Shown piece after piece: positions 13,036 through 15,397 of a stretch of DNA of 15,397 nucleotides. How positions within the stretch are numbered: the stretch's first letter is position 1; every line of letters starts with the position of its first letter. The DNA is from Planctomycetaceae bacterium UBA4732. Its GTDB lineage: Bacteria; Planctomycetota; Planctomycetia; Gemmatales; Gemmataceae. The notes beneath the pieces were generated by a model, which had not been told where the DNA came from, searched no databases, and saw only the letters and a program-made list of their open reading frames with translations. A program made the translations under genes and the position numbers. The DNA lies in NCBI GenBank assembly GCA_002404095.1, contig DHJA01000216.1, positions 22,183 to 37,579 of the forward strand, given 5' to 3'.

Positions 13036-13800
13036 TTAAGGCTGCTTTTCCGCTTGGAAGAACCAGTCCCACGGCGGCGGTTCGTCCTTGAGATCCGGCG
13101 CGCCGGCGAACTGACTCCAGGATAGATGGACTTTCTTCAGCCGCACGCGCCGGAAGCCGGCGCGCCGCAGACGGTAGCGCACCTCGAAGGGCTGCCAGAA
13201 GTGTTGTTCAATTCCCAGATAGCGAAAGTCGCCGAAAGCAAAATCGTAGAGCGCATGTTCGGCGTGATGGGCCGCATTTTGCCGCGCCTTGTCCATCGGC
13301 ATGTCCGCCCTGCGGGCGCGGTCCACCAACAGCATCGTGGAATAATGCACCGCATCGATCGCCGGCACGATGCCGAGAAAATGACCGCCCGGCCGTAACG
13401 CCCTATGGATCGATCGCAACGCCGCTTCCAATTCGCCGACGTCCGGCAGAACCAGGCTGTTGACGGCCACGGCCACGTCCACCTGCTCGGCCAACGGCGC
13501 CAGGTCGGTGAGAGATCGGCGAAGGTACTCGACGTTCGGCAATTCGCCGCAATGTTCGCGGGCGCGTTTCAACATACCTTCGGCGAAGTCCACGGCGAGC
13601 ACACGATGGAAGTGCTTCGCCAGGGTAGGCAACAGCGGCCCGACGCCGCAGCCCAAGTCGGCGGCCGTACCCTTTTGCGGGTCCGCTAACTCTTCCAACG
13701 CCTGCGGCAAGGGGTTGCGCACGCCCGGCAGGTAGGGGTCGATGAAATCCAATTCGTAGGAGGCCGCCGCCTTGCTCCACAGATGGGCTTGGTCAGACAT
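13036..13800 (-). CDS. Class I SAM-dependent methyltransferase
   Basis: The start at 13800 (MSDQAHLWSKAAASYE) gives 254 residues; the upstream ATG at 13866 would begin inside the inverted repeat. The Rossmann-like methyltransferase domain shows motif I at 46-58 (AADLGCGVGPLLP), the acidic residue at the end of strand 2 (AVDFAEGMLKRA, Asp71), then VDVAVAVNSLVLPDV and ALRPGGHFLGIVP. The start WSKAAASYELDFIDPY fits small-molecule methyltransferases of the UbiE/methyltransf_11 type. The C-terminal part (FGDFRYLGIEQHFWQPFEVRY) is probably a substrate lid. Substrate unknown. It lies between the glycosyltransferase at 13901 and the oxidoreductase at 12943 on the same strand. Confidence 0.88.
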   Translation of the reverse strand: MSDQAHLWSKAAASYELDFIDPYLPGVRNPLPQALEELADPQKGTAADLGCGVGPLLPTLAKHFHRVLAVDFAEGMLKRAREHCGELPNVEYLRRSLTDLAPLAEQVDVAVAVNSLVLPDVGELEAALRSIHRALRPGGHFLGIVPAIDAVHYSTMLLVDRARRADMPMDKARQNAAHHAEHALYDFAFGDFRYLGIEQHFWQPFEVRYRLRRAGFRRVRLKKVHLSWSQFAGAPDLKDEPPPWDWFFQAEKQP

Positions 13801-13829
13801 GCGTAGTTGCCCCGATTCGGGCCGATTTT

Positions 13830-13890
13830 TACTAACCCGAAGCGCGAGCGAGGAATTTCGCCCCATCCTCGCTTGCGCTTCGGGTTAGTA
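13830..13890. repeat. 25-bp inverted repeat between glycosyltransferase and methyltransferase genes
   Basis: Arms at 13830-13854 and 13866-13890 pair over 25 bp with one G-T mismatch around an 11-nt spacer. The hairpin begins 10 nt past the stop of the upstream glycosyltransferase (minus strand) and ends 29 nt before the methyltransferase start. Its arm has AACC and the core CGCGAGCG, matching the pattern of the repeats at 1-68 and 10485-10565. On the minus strand the hairpin is followed by A residues, not T, so it is not a classical intrinsic terminator. Confidence 0.9.
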
Positions 13891-13900
13891 GACGCCGACC

Positions 13901-15070
13901 CTACTTCTTTTTCCGCACAAATTGCAGCGCCTTAACGGCCACATCGAAGGCCGCGTTCGGCCGCGCCAGACGCACGGCGTTGGCCCGCAGCCCCGCGAGT
14001 CGCGCCGGGTCGGCCAGCAGGGAATCCACTTTGTAAGCCAGCAAAGGCAGCGCACTCACTTTCACGGCGGCGCCGTTCTCAAGCAGATAGTCGCAGTTCC
14101 GGCTCTCCTGCCCCGGCACCGGCTGCACCATCACCAGCACCGCTCCCCGCGCCAGCGTTTCCGCCACTGTCAGGCCGCCCGGCTTCGACACCACCAGATC
14201 GGCCGCGGCCATATACTCGTCGATCTCCGTGGTGAACGGCAAGACGCGGGCGCGGTGACGCGGCGGCGTCGGGATTCTTTCCAGTCGCGCTTGGATCGCG
14301 CCGTTGCGGCCGGCCGCAACCACCAACTCAATCGGCCGTTCCGTTTGCAATAGAGCCGCGTACAGCTTTTCAATCGGCCCTACTACGCCAAAGCCGCCCG
14401 CCATCTGCAACACGATCGGTCGATCCGTCGCCAAGCCGTGCTTCGCCGCGCATGCCGCCTTGTCCTTCGGCCGACGGAAGACGGGATGAATCGGCACGCC
14501 CGTCACCGATACATCCGCGACCGGCACGCCCCAGTATTGAAGGTAGCGCGAGCCTTCCTCCGTGGCCGTGAAATAGTGCTCGCAGGGCGGATGGACCCAC
14601 ATTCTGTGCGTGTCAAAGTCCGTTGTCACCGTGACCTGCGGCGTGTCAATCTTTCCTTGCCGTCGCAAGGAAGCGACGATTTCCGCGGGTAGGAAATGGG
14701 TGTTGATAATGAGATCCCACAGCTCCGCCTTCAAGATTTGCACGAAGCGGCGCAGGTTGACCCATTGCAGCGCCATACGCACACGGTCGGATCGCGTGAC
14801 AGGCGCGCGGACAGGACGGTCGAAGAGGTCGTAGAAGTAGCCGTGAACGTATGGGGCGCGGTTCATCAGGCCGAGGTAGCCGCGCGCATAGAGCCGTCCG
14901 AAAGCGCGGTTCGTCAACTCCATCACGTCGAGGTTGCGGATGAAGGCGTCCGGAGCCGTCTCGCGCAGAGCCAATTCCACGGCCTCGGCGGCGCGGAGGT
15001 GGCCGACGCCGACCGAGGCGGAAAGCAACAGGATGCGCGGCGGCTGGATGGTCTCAACGCCTTTCGGCAT
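13901..15070 (-). CDS. MGDG-synthase/UgtP-type glycosyltransferase (GT28-like)
   Basis: The start at 15070 (MPKGVETIQPPRILLLSASV) gives 389 residues, normal for the family; the open frame to 15361 is mostly noncoding-looking Arg-rich sequence. The N-terminal MGDG-synthase domain has SASVGVGHLRAAEAVELAL (17-35) and TDFDTHRMWVHPPCEHYF (150-167). The C-terminal GT28 domain has VTGVPIHPVFRRP, QMAGGFGVVGP, AADLVVSKPGGLTVAETLA (KPGG at 296-299) and VQPVPGQESRN (PGQE at 319-322). Family members add sugar from UDP-sugar to diacylglycerol at the membrane surface, making glycolipids; homologues also act on other lipid acceptors. No transmembrane helix is evident, so it is peripheral. The ribosome site is weak. 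Confidence 0.92.
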   Translation of the reverse strand: MPKGVETIQPPRILLLSASVGVGHLRAAEAVELALRETAPDAFIRNLDVMELTNRAFGRLYARGYLGLMNRAPYVHGYFYDLFDRPVRAPVTRSDRVRMALQWVNLRRFVQILKAELWDLIINTHFLPAEIVASLRRQGKIDTPQVTVTTDFDTHRMWVHPPCEHYFTATEEGSRYLQYWGVPVADVSVTGVPIHPVFRRPKDKAACAAKHGLATDRPIVLQMAGGFGVVGPIEKLYAALLQTERPIELVVAAGRNGAIQARLERIPTPPRHRARVLPFTTEIDEYMAAADLVVSKPGGLTVAETLARGAVLVMVQPVPGQESRNCDYLLENGAAVKVSALPLLAYKVDSLLADPARLAGLRANAVRLARPNAAFDVAVKALQFVRKKK

Positions 15071-15397
15071 CACGGATTTCCGCGCTCCCTTCGGACGGGT
15101 GGGGTGAAGGGAGTATCCTATCGGCAGGATGCGCTGGGGGCAAAGACTATCCGCCGTCGGGCGACTGCGATTGAAATTTTCTCGCTTCTCTCTTTTATCT
15201 CTGGCTATCCTATCGAGGAAAATCCGCACTCGCAACTTGCGTCTCCCTCGGTTGTTCGGTGCGGCGGACGAGGGAAAAGGACGCCGTTGATCGGGTGGGT
15301 TGTACCATTCGTAACGGCTCTTTGTGGTCTCATTTTCGGGGCGCACTACAGTTCCCACCACGGCGCGGCCAGCCGGATGGGTAAAAAGGGTTACAGT
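15071..15397. other. Leader/promoter region of the GT28-like gene; no other gene seen
   Basis: These 327 bases up to the window edge hold no convincing gene; the only frame open through them is the N-terminal extension of the glycosyltransferase, with Arg-rich composition. A possible minus-strand promoter is TTGCGA (15235-15230), 17-nt spacer, TAGGAT (15212-15207). The decamer TATCCTATCG occurs twice, at about 15114 and 15206. The upstream gene, if any, lies outside the window. Confidence 0.5.
15207..15235 (-). promoter_or_regulatory. Candidate sigma70-like promoter for the GT28-like gene
   Basis: On the minus strand TTGCGA and TAGGAT are 17 nt apart; each matches four of six consensus bases. 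It would give a leader of about 130 nt. Such matches arise by chance, so this is a weak call. Confidence 0.25.

Noticed and set aside
15071..15361. N-terminal extension of the GT28-like protein by 97 residues
   Set aside because: The sequence is Arg-rich without family similarity and the domain begins right after the internal ATG at 15070.

Overview
This GC-rich window carries about 21 protein genes or gene remnants and one tRNA. It looks like the chromosome of a planctomycete-like bacterium. That assignment is an inference from three things: the mix of families (exported PDZ and transglutaminase-like proteins, a small two-helix membrane protein, several tiny toxin-antitoxin genes); loosely packed genes in short same-strand runs; and long, near-perfect intergenic palindromes. 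No rRNA, CRISPR array, prophage or transposase gene is visible.

Left part (1-2994): a 24-bp perfect inverted repeat at the window edge, an exported transglutaminase-like protein with an intact Cys-His-Asp triad (minus strand), a two-helix membrane protein (minus) and a divergent RraA-family protein (plus).

Accessory patch (3004-4999, plus strand): a run of small toxin-antitoxin genes, several of them damaged. In order: an antitoxin-like gene followed by a MazF/PemK stub that stops after 26 residues; an apparently intact DUF4258/BrnT-like toxin overlapping its antitoxin; an antitoxin-like gene with no toxin; and an intact antitoxin overlapping a VapC/PIN toxin gene broken by a frameshift. Antitoxin genes survive while two of three recognisable toxins are disabled.

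Middle (5043-9453): a GT2 glycosyltransferase of the dolichol-phosphate-sugar-synthase type (minus) is divergent from a run of plus-strand genes: a DegT/DnrJ-type PLP aminotransferase, a TIM-barrel sugar isomerase/epimerase-like enzyme and an exported PDZ protein. These are followed by tRNA-Leu(GAG) with its own promoter and a hairpin terminator. The GT2 and the aminotransferase suggest surface glycan or nucleotide-sugar chemistry.

Right part (9595-15070, all minus strand): an MGDG-synthase-type glycosyltransferase, a SAM methyltransferase, an MDR oxidoreductase lacking the usual catalytic zinc ligands and translationally coupled (TGATG) to a TauE/SafE permease, then an exported FKBP-type prolyl isomerase and FolD.

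The most interesting structural signal is a set of four long inverted repeats (24-33 bp arms). Each begins 7-30 nt downstream of a stop codon and none is followed by a T tract. Three of them share an arm core, CG(T/C)GAG(G/C)G, preceded by A(G/A)CC, suggesting a dispersed REP-like palindrome family. I did not find a convincing complete new multi-gene system; the decayed toxin-antitoxin patch and the palindrome family are the best leads.
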